The notes under the pieces are model-generated. The model saw nothing but the letters and a program-made list of their open reading frames with translations, was not told where the DNA came from and did not search any database. A stretch of DNA of 64,000 nucleotides from IMG/VR virus record IMGVR_UViG_3300042482_000702, positions 137,355 to 201,354 of that record; one strand, given 5' to 3'. Positions within the stretch are counted from its first letter, which is position 1. Each line of letters starts with the position of its first letter. Origin of the DNA: a virus. Positions 18,891 through 27,949 of the stretch are shown one piece after another. The position numbers were made by a program, and so were the translations under genes.

Positions 18891-18914
18891 ACCGACCGGA
18901 ATTCACCGGTCAGT
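18891..18914 (-). other. Strong GC-rich hairpin between sheath and HAD genes
   Basis: ACCGACCGG (18891-18899) and CCGGTCAGT (18906-18914) form a 9-bp stem with one wobble and a 6-base loop, unusually GC-rich for this genome. No T tract follows on the minus strand, so it may stabilise or process the sheath mRNA, or be a weak terminator. Confidence 0.55.
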
Positions 18915-18928
18915 CATAACAATTTTAA

Positions 18929-21900
18929 TTATATATTCTCAAAAGAAGCTCCGGTTGGAGTAATATAGAATGTGATATCTATAAATTCTAATGATTTGGT
19001 TGGTTTGATATAAATCTTACCAGTCATTTGATTTCTGTCTAAATCAGCAGCATCTGACGATACTGTTACACGGAAATCATATAAACCTCTATCTCTTCTG
19101 ATAGCGTCCAAAATAGGGTTAACAGCGTCCAAGAAGTCTTGTCTTACTTTAGCATCGTTTTGTTCAAACAGTAATCTTACAGATACCGCAGAAATCAATT
19201 TACGAGCTTGAAGTAATAATCTTCTAACATTGATTCTATCTAAAGCCGATTGTCTTATTTGAAGAGTTTTATTACCCCAAATTACAGTACCAACATCAGA
19301 GAAAGTAGCAATTGGGTTAATACGACCTTGATAAAGTGTGTCTCTATCTTCTTGGGTTAGTTTACGTCTCGCTTTAACCGCATTTACAATACCTCTTGTG
19401 TAACCCGCCGCAGCGAACCAAGGGAAAGCAATGTTATCAGTTAATGCTAAATTTCTCGTAACCTCAGCCGTTGCCGGTAAGTAGATTTGAGTATTGTTAA
19501 CACTATCTCTTGTTAATACCCAAGGGTAGTAAGTAGCCGTGTAGTTTGAATCAACACCTATTTGGTCTAAATTATCGACAGCTCGTTGAGGGTAAATTAA
19601 ATCTGATTGGTCTCCGGTAGAAGGTACAAACATATTATAATCAGGTGTTGTACAAATATACAACGAATCCGCTCTATCGTTCTCAATCATATCAATAGCA
19701 CTTTCAACTAAATCTGAATTGTTAAGATAATCAATTCCAGGTGTTACAAAAACATTGATGTTAACCGCCTCAGGATTAGAAAATGTTCTTTGTCCTAATT
19801 TATATGCGTAATAATCGGTGTTAGCCCAATCTTCACTATTATCGCCAACAGAAATTTGTTTAAATGCTCCCCAACCTGTTGCCGCAGGATATTTAATTGA
19901 TACCGCCGCTCCGTGTAAGTAACCGTTTCTACCTAAAACAAATGTATCACCATTTGTTCTATATTCTCTATAGATATCCCACCCGTCAAAACCTCCTTGA
20001 ACAAGGAAACTAAATTTACGAGAATATAGTCTATAATAAGGACTTGATTCACTATCAGGGTCTTTTGTAAATGTTGCATCTCCAACATAAAATGCTGGTG
20101 TACCACTTGTAGTAAAAGTATTAGGAATTAAGATACTATTAGCATCTATATCCATATGGAAACCTTTAGTTCTAGTTGACCACTCATCACCTGTAGTATC
20201 ATTACCAACATCTAAAGGTAATTGTTTTCCTTTATAACCAAAGAAATTAGCATCAATACCAATACTATCAGATATACCAAGATAAGTTCTTCTAACATTG
20301 TCACCACCACTTCTAGTTGAATCGTCAGCACCTGACGCTAAACCAAATGGGGGGTTATAAACAACCTCACCAGGATAATCGTATTTAGTTTTTATAATTG
20401 GGAATGGTGATTTAACACCTGCATAATCTCTTGAATTAAATCCTAAAAATCCACAAGGAAGAGCGTCTATAGGTGCATCTTCATTAAGTTCTAACATAAC
20501 ATATTTAGAATTCAATTCATATTCTCCATCTATAGAACCAACTTTCTTAGCTATAAATGAATTATCGTTAGGATTCATATTACAATTTGTAAATTTCTCA
20601 AGAACAACAGGGGCACTATCAGAATCATAAAAATCTCTAACTAATACATCAAAAGTTCCGTTATTAAATGAAATGTTTGCTATAGATATTTTAACTTCTG
20701 TGTTAGCGGAGTCACCATCAGCTATTGTTGTAAATTTAAATAAGTTATAAACTTTATTACCTCTTAATTCAGACACAACCCAAGGAGATGTCGGTGATTG
20801 ATATTTTTCTAAATACCAAGCAATGGATGTTGCGTCGGTTTGTTGTCTTGCATCAGGTAATGCGGTTAAATTACAATTTAAACCTCTAATAAATCCTTTT
20901 CTATAACCATATGTTAATAATGTTTGATATCTTTCTTCTACAAACAATGGTACTGTTGTTCTTGGTTTTGCAAAATTAGAAGAACCAAATACTTTACTAA
21001 TATATTTAGAATCAGAATTAGATAACGAAGTTTCAAAGAAAAATTCTTCACCATCTTTATTTGTAACATTTAATCCAAAAGTAGAGAATGGATTTTTAGT
21101 AACTCCTGAATAAGTTGATGAACAATCCATTGAAACGTCTGTTAAACCTGAAACTTCATAAACCGCACCGTCATCACTACCATAAGTCGCGATACCTCTT
21201 GAACGAAGTGTTGCAATAACTAAATCATCAAAATCGGTATAAGCAGTTCCTGAATAAACATATATTTCACCTGTAATAACCCCCAAATAACAATTTATCA
21301 ATCCCCCCTCATTAGGCACACCTATGTTACCAACAACAACCGGATTACAAACAGATTCAACCATGACAGTAACAATCCAATTTGTTGGGTTACTTCCATC
21401 TTCAGATAATAATTGATATGTTAAACTTCCACTTGAAAAATTATTAACGGTTTCCCCACTTATTTGAGTAGAAAGTCCAATCGAAACATATCCATATGGA
21501 ACACAAGTATCGAACCCACAAACGATTTTTGATAAATCAGTCCCAACAGGTACTACAACATTTATTGTGTTGGTATTATAGTTAATACTACCAATTGTGG
21601 TTGTACCTATATCATCAACAAGAATTCTACCGAGACTACCTCCATTGATAAAAATTATATCACCAATTTGATATCCGGTACCAGGTGTATTAATCGTTAC
21701 ATCAGTTATGACACCTGCATCAACAGATATATCAACCGTTAATCCTTCACCAAAACCATCGGTTGTTGTTGTATAACCATTACCACCAACATATCCTGTT
21801 CCTCCTGTGAGTCCATCCAACAATGATACATATCCACCAACAGTGAACCCATAGAAAGTTGAACAATCTGATGTTGTAGATATATTTGATATCTCTTCAA

Positions 21901-22723
21901 CAATACCATAAAAAGATGAACCACTATATGAACCCCCTCCATTATTATCAAATAATGAATAATACCAAGGGTCATTTTCTGGTGCTGTGTAATCCGCTAA
22001 ATCTGAACTAACATTATTAACACCAAAAACATTTGTTGAAGCAGTATATGATGTTAATTCTGAATAACTATCTGCTGGGATTGTACCAAAATAAGATATA
22101 CCAGAATATGATTCGTCAAAATTAATTATTGAATTAAATGCCAAATTATTAATATCTGAACGAAGTGTTGAGATACTACCATTAAATAATTCATATGGTA
22201 AATCAATTTTATTTAATAAAAATTCAGGTAAATCTGTCTCAATCATAGTGATAGATGATATATCATTATCACAACCCGAAAATATGTAAGAATACACATA
22301 TCTTTCATATTCTTCACACACAGATTCACATCCTGGTGTTAAAGTTAGACAATTAAAATCGATTGTTGTTGAATCAACATTTGCTTTTGTCGTAATTGAC
22401 CAAGATGGTCCCGCATCATAACCTGAAAGTCCTAAAACTCTGGTTACAAATAATTGATTAGATTGTTGTAAATACGCTTTAGCAATATAAGACGCCTCAT
22501 ATTTTGGTATTTGTGTGTTTATAAATTTTTCAGGGGAAGTTCCTCCAAAATACGCTGAGAATTCATCAAAATTTCGTATAAAAATAGGTTCGAAGGCTGG
22601 ACCTTTTAAGGTTTCACCAACAATACCTAATGTAGTTACTCCCACACTTTGGGCTACGAAACTTAAATCAACTTCAGAAGTATATACTCCAGGAGATACG
22701 AATACTTTACTGTTTGATGCCAT
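18929..22723 (-). CDS. gp18: Tail sheath protein with large inserted domains (gp18-like, 1264 aa)
   Basis: The ends match contractile sheath proteins. The N-terminus has SPGVYTSEVD, then GIVGETLKGPAFEPIFI and the FDEFSAYFG segment. The C-terminal 700 residues hold the conserved core, including WGNKTLQIRQSALDRINVRR, RLLLQARKLI, the DAVNPILDAIRRDRGLYDFR region and the final IDITFYITPTGASFENI. At 1264 residues it is about twice the size of T4 gp18 (659). The excess is a beta-rich insert at about residues 120-560 with Gly-rich GTGY units (TPGTGYQIGDIIFINGG), probably displayed on the outside of the sheath. The sheath role is firm; the role of the insert is unknown. It is divergent from the small regulator at 22849. 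Confidence 0.9.
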   Translation of the reverse strand: MASNSKVFVSPGVYTSEVDLSFVAQSVGVTTLGIVGETLKGPAFEPIFIRNFDEFSAYFGGTSPEKFINTQIPKYEASYIAKAYLQQSNQLFVTRVLGLSGYDAGPSWSITTKANVDSTTIDFNCLTLTPGCESVCEEYERYVYSYIFSGCDNDISSITMIETDLPEFLLNKIDLPYELFNGSISTLRSDINNLAFNSIINFDESYSGISYFGTIPADSYSELTSYTASTNVFGVNNVSSDLADYTAPENDPWYYSLFDNNGGGSYSGSSFYGIVEEISNISTTSDCSTFYGFTVGGYVSLLDGLTGGTGYVGGNGYTTTTDGFGEGLTVDISVDAGVITDVTINTPGTGYQIGDIIFINGGSLGRILVDDIGTTTIGSINYNTNTINVVVPVGTDLSKIVCGFDTCVPYGYVSIGLSTQISGETVNNFSSGSLTYQLLSEDGSNPTNWIVTVMVESVCNPVVVGNIGVPNEGGLINCYLGVITGEIYVYSGTAYTDFDDLVIATLRSRGIATYGSDDGAVYEVSGLTDVSMDCSSTYSGVTKNPFSTFGLNVTNKDGEEFFFETSLSNSDSKYISKVFGSSNFAKPRTTVPLFVEERYQTLLTYGYRKGFIRGLNCNLTALPDARQQTDATSIAWYLEKYQSPTSPWVVSELRGNKVYNLFKFTTIADGDSANTEVKISIANISFNNGTFDVLVRDFYDSDSAPVVLEKFTNCNMNPNDNSFIAKKVGSIDGEYELNSKYVMLELNEDAPIDALPCGFLGFNSRDYAGVKSPFPIIKTKYDYPGEVVYNPPFGLASGADDSTRSGGDNVRRTYLGISDSIGIDANFFGYKGKQLPLDVGNDTTGDEWSTRTKGFHMDIDANSILIPNTFTTSGTPAFYVGDATFTKDPDSESSPYYRLYSRKFSFLVQGGFDGWDIYREYRTNGDTFVLGRNGYLHGAAVSIKYPAATGWGAFKQISVGDNSEDWANTDYYAYKLGQRTFSNPEAVNINVFVTPGIDYLNNSDLVESAIDMIENDRADSLYICTTPDYNMFVPSTGDQSDLIYPQRAVDNLDQIGVDSNYTATYYPWVLTRDSVNNTQIYLPATAEVTRNLALTDNIAFPWFAAAGYTRGIVNAVKARRKLTQEDRDTLYQGRINPIATFSDVGTVIWGNKTLQIRQSALDRINVRRLLLQARKLISAVSVRLLFEQNDAKVRQDFLDAVNPILDAIRRDRGLYDFRVTVSSDAADLDRNQMTGKIYIKPTKSLEFIDITFYITPTGASFENI

Positions 22724-22753
22724 TTTTTTTGTTGTTTTTATTTGTTAATTTAT

Positions 22754-22771
22754 TTTTATTGATAAATATTC
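22754..22771 (-). promoter_or_regulatory. Late-promoter-like motif of the sheath gene
   Basis: The minus strand reads GAATATTTATCAATAAAA about 30 bases before the sheath ATG, a variant of the motif seen before other late genes. Confidence 0.45.
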
Positions 22772-22817
22772 TGAAAAAAAACAAAAGACTTTACTTTGTG
22801 CGAACTATTTATATTTT

Positions 22818-22848
22818 AGGTAGACTTTTTTCTACCTTTTTTCTACCT
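22818..22848 (+). promoter_or_regulatory. Inverted and direct TCTACCT repeats before the ribbon-helix-helix gene
   Basis: AGGTAGA (22818-22824) is followed by two copies of TCTACCT (22831-22837 and 22842-22848). The second copy ends right at the ATG at 22849. Either copy can pair with AGGTAGA. This could be an operator for the encoded DNA-binding protein or an RNA switch over the start codon. Confidence 0.5.
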
Positions 22849-23013
22849 ATGGATAAAGACATTAAAAAGATTAAAAATTTGAAAATTTCAGTTGAAACTC
22901 ACGAAATTCTTAAAACTTATTGCGAAAAAAACGGAATCAAAATGTATAGATTCTTGGAAAGATTAATTGTCGAAAAGTGTTCCCCTAAAAAGGATATCTA
23001 CGGTGAGGACTAA
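22849..23013 (+). CDS. Small ribbon-helix-helix-like DNA-binding protein
   Basis: A 54-residue protein. I place the start at the ATG at 22849 because the longer open frame from 22714 would add a very hydrophobic, AT-driven leader and cross the repeat element. The sequence KISVETHEILKTYCEKNGIK followed by RFLERLIVEK has the strand-helix-helix pattern of CopG/Arc-type regulators, which bind DNA as dimers through the strand. It is the only plus-strand gene inside the tail/neck block and lies divergent to the sheath gene, with TCTACCT repeats touching its start. Control of its own expression, or of the sheath promoter, is a reasonable inference. Its stop overlaps the convergent 341-aa gene. Confidence 0.65.
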   Translation: MDKDIKKIKNLKISVETHEILKTYCEKNGIKMYRFLERLIVEKCSPKKDIYGED

Positions 23014-24035
23014 TTTATGTGGTTTTTGAATATTATTAACCCCTCTTTAGTTTCGTCATTTTTTATCACAATAAATTTTAAAACATCATTTGTGTTGATT
23101 TGAATATGAGATAAATCAGACCCATAAAATTCACTATTAATATACACATCAAAGGTGTGAATATTGGTTTTTTTATGTAAATCTAAATTAGTTGAATAAT
23201 TAAAAAGTTGTGAAATAATATTATTTTTTTCGTTAAATAAAACAGTAAGTTCAGGATTAATTACTTTTGGCTTTTTCTTTGTTGTTTTATTGTCCAATTC
23301 AACCACTTGTAATAATCGAGAAATTGCCGGAGAAACCTCAAATTCATTTTCATCAATTAAAAATCCAAGTACTGTAAAATCATAACTTTGGATGTAATAT
23401 TTTCTTTTTTCAAGTTCCATTACTGATTCATCTGAAATGTTTCCCATAACAATTGGAATGTAATGTCCTTTGATAGATGTATATGCTTGTTTTGATGCAA
23501 ACTTTCCAAGTACATTTTTATTGAACTCGTTTAATTCCCTCATTCTATTACAGATAATTTTCACAACAAAAGAAATATCGACAGGAACCGGTTGAGGAAT
23601 CTTATAAACATCTGACCCGTGTCTTTGTCCGTCCCAAGTTGGTACTTGAGCGTAAAAGAATTGTTTTCTATTTGGGATGTTATAAACTATTGCAGGGTTA
23701 GTGCCATATTTAACTTCAGGTACTCTAACTACGGTTATAAATGGGGTCTCAACATTTTTATCTATATTTTGTAAATTCCAAGTTTCAGTAAACTGTGACC
23801 AATTTTGAGTTGTTACCAAAATATCAACCATTGATATAGTTTTACCCTCAACAACGGTTTTTAAATCATTTTTAACAAAATCCAAAAACCCTCTATCTAA
23901 ATCCGCATGTAAAATTGACTTCGGTAAAAAAGTCCCATCTTTGTTTATCTTATCTAAAAGTTCTTCCCTTCTCGGTAAAAGAGTTTTTGATTGAGTTAAC
24001 GGAATATGTTTTTTTATTTTATTTGGTAATGGCAT
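23010..24035 (-). CDS. Neck/tail completion region protein of unknown function (341 aa)
   Basis: A 341-residue soluble protein without a domain I can name. The middle is beta-rich (ETPFITVVRVPEVKYGTNP, VYNIPNRKQFFYAQVPTWDG) and the C-terminal 90 residues look like a separate beta module (HTFDVYINSEFYGSDLSHIQ). It is the last gene of a minus-strand operon that includes a neck-like protein and small MKILITE proteins. A head-tail joining or tail terminator role fits the position, but this is not shown by any motif. Its stop codon overlaps the stop of the convergent regulator gene by a few bases. Confidence 0.55.
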   Translation of the reverse strand: MPLPNKIKKHIPLTQSKTLLPRREELLDKINKDGTFLPKSILHADLDRGFLDFVKNDLKTVVEGKTISMVDILVTTQNWSQFTETWNLQNIDKNVETPFITVVRVPEVKYGTNPAIVYNIPNRKQFFYAQVPTWDGQRHGSDVYKIPQPVPVDISFVVKIICNRMRELNEFNKNVLGKFASKQAYTSIKGHYIPIVMGNISDESVMELEKRKYYIQSYDFTVLGFLIDENEFEVSPAISRLLQVVELDNKTTKKKPKVINPELTVLFNEKNNIISQLFNYSTNLDLHKKTNIHTFDVYINSEFYGSDLSHIQINTNDVLKFIVIKNDETKEGLIIFKNHIN

Positions 24036-24037
24036 CT

Positions 24038-24472
24038 TTATTTTGTTATAAAAATTTTATTTTTTAAATTAATCATCTCCACTTCATTGGCATGAAATAT
24101 AGGTTCTTCGGTGTCTTTCATAACATAAGAATTATATTTGTATGGATTGTAGGTGACAATATTATTGTTAGGTTCTTCTGGTAAATTCTCACAAGGGAAC
24201 TCACAATAATCCATTAAAGTTCCAATAACAAATGAATGTACATTTTTACTTTTTTCTCTAACCACTCTTTCTCTACCACCTTGTCTAACTCTAAATTCGA
24301 CATCTTCTAATTTAACATAATCGGAGTGTGAAATTAATCTACCCTTGTATGTTACCGAAAAGGTGTGTTTATGTAGGTTATAATAAACCATTACTTTTTT
24401 ACCAATATAATCGTCATCTGAATAAATTTCAAATAATCTTTTTGCTTGAGATTCTGTTATTAATATTTTCAT
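24038..24472 (-). CDS. Conserved-looking phage protein with MKILITES start (144 aa)
   Basis: A 144-residue protein of unknown function. It opens with MKILITESQAKRLFEIY, a leader nearly shared with the two upstream genes. The body has a compact beta-rich part (VMVYYNLHKHTFSVTYKGRL) followed by a basic stretch VRQGGRERVVREKSKNVHSF and a CEFPC pair of cysteines. The upstream gene's TAA overlaps its ATG by one base (TAATG), so translation is coupled. I know similar short proteins only as unnamed phage proteins. The shared leader may be a targeting or assembly tag. Confidence 0.6.
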   Translation of the reverse strand: MKILITESQAKRLFEIYSDDDYIGKKVMVYYNLHKHTFSVTYKGRLISHSDYVKLEDVEFRVRQGGRERVVREKSKNVHSFVIGTLMDYCEFPCENLPEEPNNNIVTYNPYKYNSYVMKDTEEPIFHANEVEMINLKNKIFITK

Positions 24473-24861
24473 TAGTCGGCTACGATTGTTTTTACTGGTA
24501 AATCAAAGTTATCTTTAAACCATTCTTTCATAGGTTCTATCCAATAACTACCAAACATATTGGTTAATTTTTCATAATCATTAACAATTAATATCGGTGT
24601 CTTTTCTTTAAAAGATTTACTCGAAGGTTCATCGCTATAATATTCCTTTTGAATATATACAAAAGCAACACCATCTTGGTCGTAATCACCTTCATATATA
24701 TGATAAAAATACTCTCGTATATATGGGTTTTCCTCATCATCATATTCATCATCATTCCATGTGGTTGGATGAAAATAATCTATGTTACTTACATCAAAAG
24801 TATCTTCAAGATAATTATATATTGTTCTATATAATTTATTTTCTGTTATTAATATTTTCAT
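24472..24861 (-). CDS. Paralogous MKILITEN protein, copy 2 (129 aa)
   Basis: A 129-residue acidic protein of unknown function, clearly a tandem duplicate of the gene at 24861-25247. Both start with MKILITENKLYRTIYNY and end with LPVKTIVAD, and share EPSS, NMFG and EPMKEWF-type blocks in the same order. The middle has diverged and is rich in Asp, Glu and Tyr. The genes are joined by TAATG one-base overlaps. The DNA around the junctions (from the VKTIVAD codons into the next MKILITE) is almost identical, so the duplication is recent or kept similar by recombination. Confidence 0.6.
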   Translation of the reverse strand: MKILITENKLYRTIYNYLEDTFDVSNIDYFHPTTWNDDEYDDEENPYIREYFYHIYEGDYDQDGVAFVYIQKEYYSDEPSSKSFKEKTPILIVNDYEKLTNMFGSYWIEPMKEWFKDNFDLPVKTIVAD

Positions 24862-25247
24862 TAGTCGGCTACGATTGTTTTTACGGGTAATTTATAATTA
24901 TCTTCGAACCATTTTTTCATAGGGTCTTTCCAATAATTTCCAAACATACTTGACAAATTTTGCCAATCATGTCCATTAACTGATAATATTGGTGATTTAT
25001 CTTTCAAAGGGTTTGATGAAGGTTCATTACTGTAGTATTCATAAGAATAATAACTAAAAACCCACTTTTCATCCTCACCCCACGTATCGTAATAAAAATC
25101 TGTAATATATGGATTTTCAATCTCACTCATTTCCTCATCATCCCAAACTTCAGGATGAGACGGTTCTAAATTAGATATGTCAAAAGTATCTTCAATATAA
25201 TTATATATTGTTCTATATAATTTATTTTCTGTTATTAATATTTTCAT
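24861..25247 (-). CDS. Paralogous MKILITEN protein, copy 1 (128 aa)
   Basis: A 128-residue acidic protein of unknown function, duplicate of its downstream neighbour (shared leader, shared C-terminus, similar length). It has Trp-rich acidic segments such as PEVWDDEEMSEIENPYITDF and DTWGEDEKWVFSY. No catalytic motif is visible. It follows the gp14-like gene with a one-base TAATG overlap. Small acidic phage proteins may be packaged in the head, mimic DNA or modify host proteins; the sequence does not decide. Confidence 0.6.
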   Translation of the reverse strand: MKILITENKLYRTIYNYIEDTFDISNLEPSHPEVWDDEEMSEIENPYITDFYYDTWGEDEKWVFSYYSYEYYSNEPSSNPLKDKSPILSVNGHDWQNLSSMFGNYWKDPMKKWFEDNYKLPVKTIVAD

Positions 25248-25759
25248 TATAGACCTCTAAATTCATTATTCATTACCGGTGAAGCAATAATACTACGATA
25301 AAAAGGTTTATACCCCCCTATTGTGTGTTTATTATCGGAAGTTACCCTTCCATCATTATTAACCGTATAATATCTTACTTTATCTTCCGTTTCATAATAT
25401 CCGATGTAATCACCAAAATTAATATCTACTTCCAAATTATCTAAATCTCTCTGATATACCGACACTTTAAGATTGCCCGGCTCAAATTGGTCAATTCTTG
25501 ATGTCCCAACAAATTTGTTTTCAGGTGGTAAAATTTGAACATATCCTTTGAACTCAACTGGTGGTAAGAATTTCACACCATCAGATACAGTCTCACCATA
25601 GACAGAGTCAGTCTTGGTCTTATATCTATCAACACGATATAGAACTAATGTAAAGTTCATATCTCCGTGTAACCATTCAGTTCCAAAATCTTGTTCTAAC
25701 TTGAAATCTTCAGCTCCAAAGAATTTACCTATTCTTGTAATTGGTACTTTATTATTCAT
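25247..25759 (-). CDS. Putative neck / head-completion protein (gp14-like)
   Basis: A 170-residue beta-rich protein. The pattern of a VLYRVDRYKTKTDSVYGE segment, then a GYVQILPPE strand, and GDYIGYYETEDKVRYYTVNN in the C-terminal half is typical of small myovirus neck or head-closure proteins, where a D-x-VYGE block precedes two beta sheets. In T4, gp13 and gp14 form the neck that closes the filled head; a gp13-like candidate is encoded at 29510-30622. The assignment is tentative. The gene overlaps the upstream 109-aa gene by 8 bases. Confidence 0.5.
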   Translation of the reverse strand: MNNKVPITRIGKFFGAEDFKLEQDFGTEWLHGDMNFTLVLYRVDRYKTKTDSVYGETVSDGVKFLPPVEFKGYVQILPPENKFVGTSRIDQFEPGNLKVSVYQRDLDNLEVDINFGDYIGYYETEDKVRYYTVNNDGRVTSDNKHTIGGYKPFYRSIIASPVMNNEFRGL

Positions 25760-26081
25760 AATTTTTTCGTCTTTTGTATTCTGATTCCGAGCGAGTACCT
25801 GAATTATTAATTATAACATTAATACCAAAATAATCTTTTATAGTCTTTTGTATTTCACGATTCCACCCACTTCTGTAATTTACAGAAACTTCACGACCCT
25901 GATATGAAACTTTCAGATATTTACTATCGTCAGGGACAACATATGTTACCTTCATATAATATTCTTCACCAGTATCATCAGTTGGTTCTAATGTATAAAT
26001 AAGTTCAGACACACCATTAGGTTTAATGTGTTTAATCATTTTATTTATTAATTTGTCTAATATCTCTTGTCTCATTCTCAT
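25752..26081 (-). CDS. Small protein of unknown function (109 aa), first gene of the neck operon
   Basis: A 109-residue mixed alpha/beta protein with a basic C-terminus (SESEYKRRKNYE). An N-terminal helix (EILDKLINKMIKHIKPNG) is followed by strands (YYMKVTYVVPDDSKYLKVSY). No family is recognised. Two in-frame ATGs are possible, at 26081 and 26075; an AATATTTATCAAC element lies just before the first, so the second may be the real start if that element is a promoter. It opens a six-gene operon running to 23010 and is divergent from the helicase gene. Confidence 0.55.
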   Translation of the reverse strand: MRMRQEILDKLINKMIKHIKPNGVSELIYTLEPTDDTGEEYYMKVTYVVPDDSKYLKVSYQGREVSVNYRSGWNREIQKTIKDYFGINVIINNSGTRSESEYKRRKNYE

Positions 26082-26084
26082 ATG

Positions 26085-26113
26085 TTGATAAATATTATAA
26101 AATATGTTATATT
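26085..26113 (+). promoter_or_regulatory. Putative promoter of the helicase gene
   Basis: TTGATA (26085-26090) and TATATT (26108-26113) are 17 bases apart on the plus strand, about 18 bases before the TTG start at 26132. The region is very AT-rich, so chance matches are possible. Confidence 0.4.
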
Positions 26114-26131
26114 TCTATTAAAAGAATAAAA

Positions 26132-27907
26132 TTGGAAAACAATATACCTGAAAATTCTAATTTAACAGTAGAACAACGAGCAATATCTCTTCTTGAAACT
26201 TATCAAGGGGCAAACAACTACATCCTAAAATTAAAATTTCAAAAGGAAACAAATAAAAGATTCTTCCCCACAAGAGCTCAATCGGACTATATAATAAATT
26301 ATCACGAAGTGACTCCAAAGGTTGCTAAAAGATGGGTTGATTTAGACCCGTACTTCGCCAAAAAAATTGCTGACGAAAAATTATTACTTACAATTCCTGA
26401 ACAAATATGGGTGGAAAAGTTGTTAGTTGAGAAAGAAAAATCATATCATGTTTGGGGTAAAGTTCTATCCGGTGAAACTATCCACGATTTTTGGTTACCA
26501 AAAGGTGCGTTAATTAAAACACATACTATTAAAGATGTTGTTGTTGATTATGATAAATACTCTAATCGTCCACCACTTGAACATCAAAAACTTGCAATTG
26601 AGAAACTTGCCGGGTCTAAAAGATTTATTTTAGCTGATGATATGGGACTTGGTAAAACCACGGCAACGATTATTGCGGCTTTAGAGACGGGAGCAAAGAA
26701 AATATTAATTGTTTGTCCGGCATCTTTAAAGATTAACTGGCAGAGAGAGATTGAGAACTATACCGACAGAAGTGTTTATATCTCTGAAGGTAAGAATTTC
26801 TCAATAGAACACGATTTTGTTATTGTTAATTACGATATTCTTAAAAACTTTTATGATTTAAAAAATAAAGACAATTCTTTAATCACTCAAGGAAATTTTG
26901 ATTTAATTATCTTGGATGAAGCGCATTATGTGAGTAATGGACAAGCCGCGAGAACCAAACTTGTTAATAGTTTTTCTAAAAATTGTGAAAGAGTGTGGTT
27001 GTTAACGGGGACACCTATGACAAATCGTCCGATGAATTATTTTAATTTATTATCTCTTATTGAGAGTCCTGTTTCACAAAATTGGATGGCTTACGCTATT
27101 AGATATTGTCAAGGTTATCAATTTATGGCGGGGAAAAGAAAAATATGGAATGTTTCGGGAGCATCAAATTTAGAAGAATTAAGAGACAGAACATCAAGGC
27201 AAGTATTGAGAAGATTAAAGACTGAAGTTTTAGATTTACCTGAAAAAATTATTACACCAATTTATTTAAGATTAAAATCAAAACTTTATGAAGGGTTGAT
27301 GGGAGAATACTATGATTGGTATAATAAAAACCCTGACGAATCAACATCGCTTACCGTTCAGTTCAGTAAGTTAATGAAAGTTCGTCAAGTGATTGCCGAA
27401 GAAAAAGTTAAGGACACAATAGAATTAGCTGAAAATATTTTGGAACAAGATAAAAAAGTTATCATCTTCACCAATTTTACTGAAACATTAAATCAAATTG
27501 CTGACCATTTTGGTAAACAAGCGGTTAAATTAGACGGCTCAACATCAAAACCTCAACGACAATATGCTGTTGACCAATTCCAAGATAATGAGAAAATTAA
27601 AGTGTTTGTTGGGAATGTTAAGGCTGCCGGTGTAGGAATTACTTTAACCGCCGCTGAAGCTGTAATCATTAATGACCTATCTTTTGTTCCGGGAGACCTA
27701 GCTCAAGCAGAAGATAGAGCATACAGATATGGACAAAAAAATTCGGTATCAGTTTATTACCCAATATTCGATAATAGTATAGAAGGAATCATTTATGATA
27801 TGGTAAATCATAAGAAACAAAATATTGGAACCGTAATGGGTGATAATATAGAAGAGAAGGGTGATTTCATCGGAGAACTTATGAATAAAATTAACAACCG
27901 AGGTTAA
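26132..27907 (+). CDS. SNF2-family DNA helicase/translocase
   Basis: A 591-residue superfamily 2 ATPase. Motif I is DDMGLGKTT (169-177), motif II is DEAH (262-265), motif III is LLTGTPM, and the C-terminal RecA lobe holds FTNFTETL, the KAAGVGITLTAA block and motif VI AEDRAYRYGQ. This order is that of SNF2 proteins resembling SMARCAL1/HARP annealing helicases. It would move along DNA, remodelling forks or clearing proteins, a job T4 gives to UvsW and Dda. The start is TTG: no ATG occurs in frame until inside motif I, and the N-terminal 130 residues look genuine. It leads a plus-strand run with the SOD-fusion gene. Confidence 0.88.
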   Translation: MENNIPENSNLTVEQRAISLLETYQGANNYILKLKFQKETNKRFFPTRAQSDYIINYHEVTPKVAKRWVDLDPYFAKKIADEKLLLTIPEQIWVEKLLVEKEKSYHVWGKVLSGETIHDFWLPKGALIKTHTIKDVVVDYDKYSNRPPLEHQKLAIEKLAGSKRFILADDMGLGKTTATIIAALETGAKKILIVCPASLKINWQREIENYTDRSVYISEGKNFSIEHDFVIVNYDILKNFYDLKNKDNSLITQGNFDLIILDEAHYVSNGQAARTKLVNSFSKNCERVWLLTGTPMTNRPMNYFNLLSLIESPVSQNWMAYAIRYCQGYQFMAGKRKIWNVSGASNLEELRDRTSRQVLRRLKTEVLDLPEKIITPIYLRLKSKLYEGLMGEYYDWYNKNPDESTSLTVQFSKLMKVRQVIAEEKVKDTIELAENILEQDKKVIIFTNFTETLNQIADHFGKQAVKLDGSTSKPQRQYAVDQFQDNEKIKVFVGNVKAAGVGITLTAAEAVIINDLSFVPGDLAQAEDRAYRYGQKNSVSVYYPIFDNSIEGIIYDMVNHKKQNIGTVMGDNIEEKGDFIGELMNKINNRG

Positions 27908-27919
27908 TTCAGTTGTTAA

Positions 27920-27939
27920 GATATTTATAAGAATAACAA
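27920..27939 (+). promoter_or_regulatory. Late-promoter-like motif of the SOD-fusion gene
   Basis: GATATTTATAAGAATAACAA, identical over 20 bases to the element before the tail tube gene (17921-17940, other strand), 10 bases before the ATG at 27950. Confidence 0.6.
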
Positions 27940-27949
27940 AATAAGCCAA

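Noticed and set aside
22714-22848. Longer N-terminus for the ribbon-helix-helix protein
   Set aside because: The added residues are Phe/Leu/Ile-rich from AT-rich intergenic DNA, overlap the sheath start and cross the repeat element; the ATG at 22849 gives a normal small regulator.
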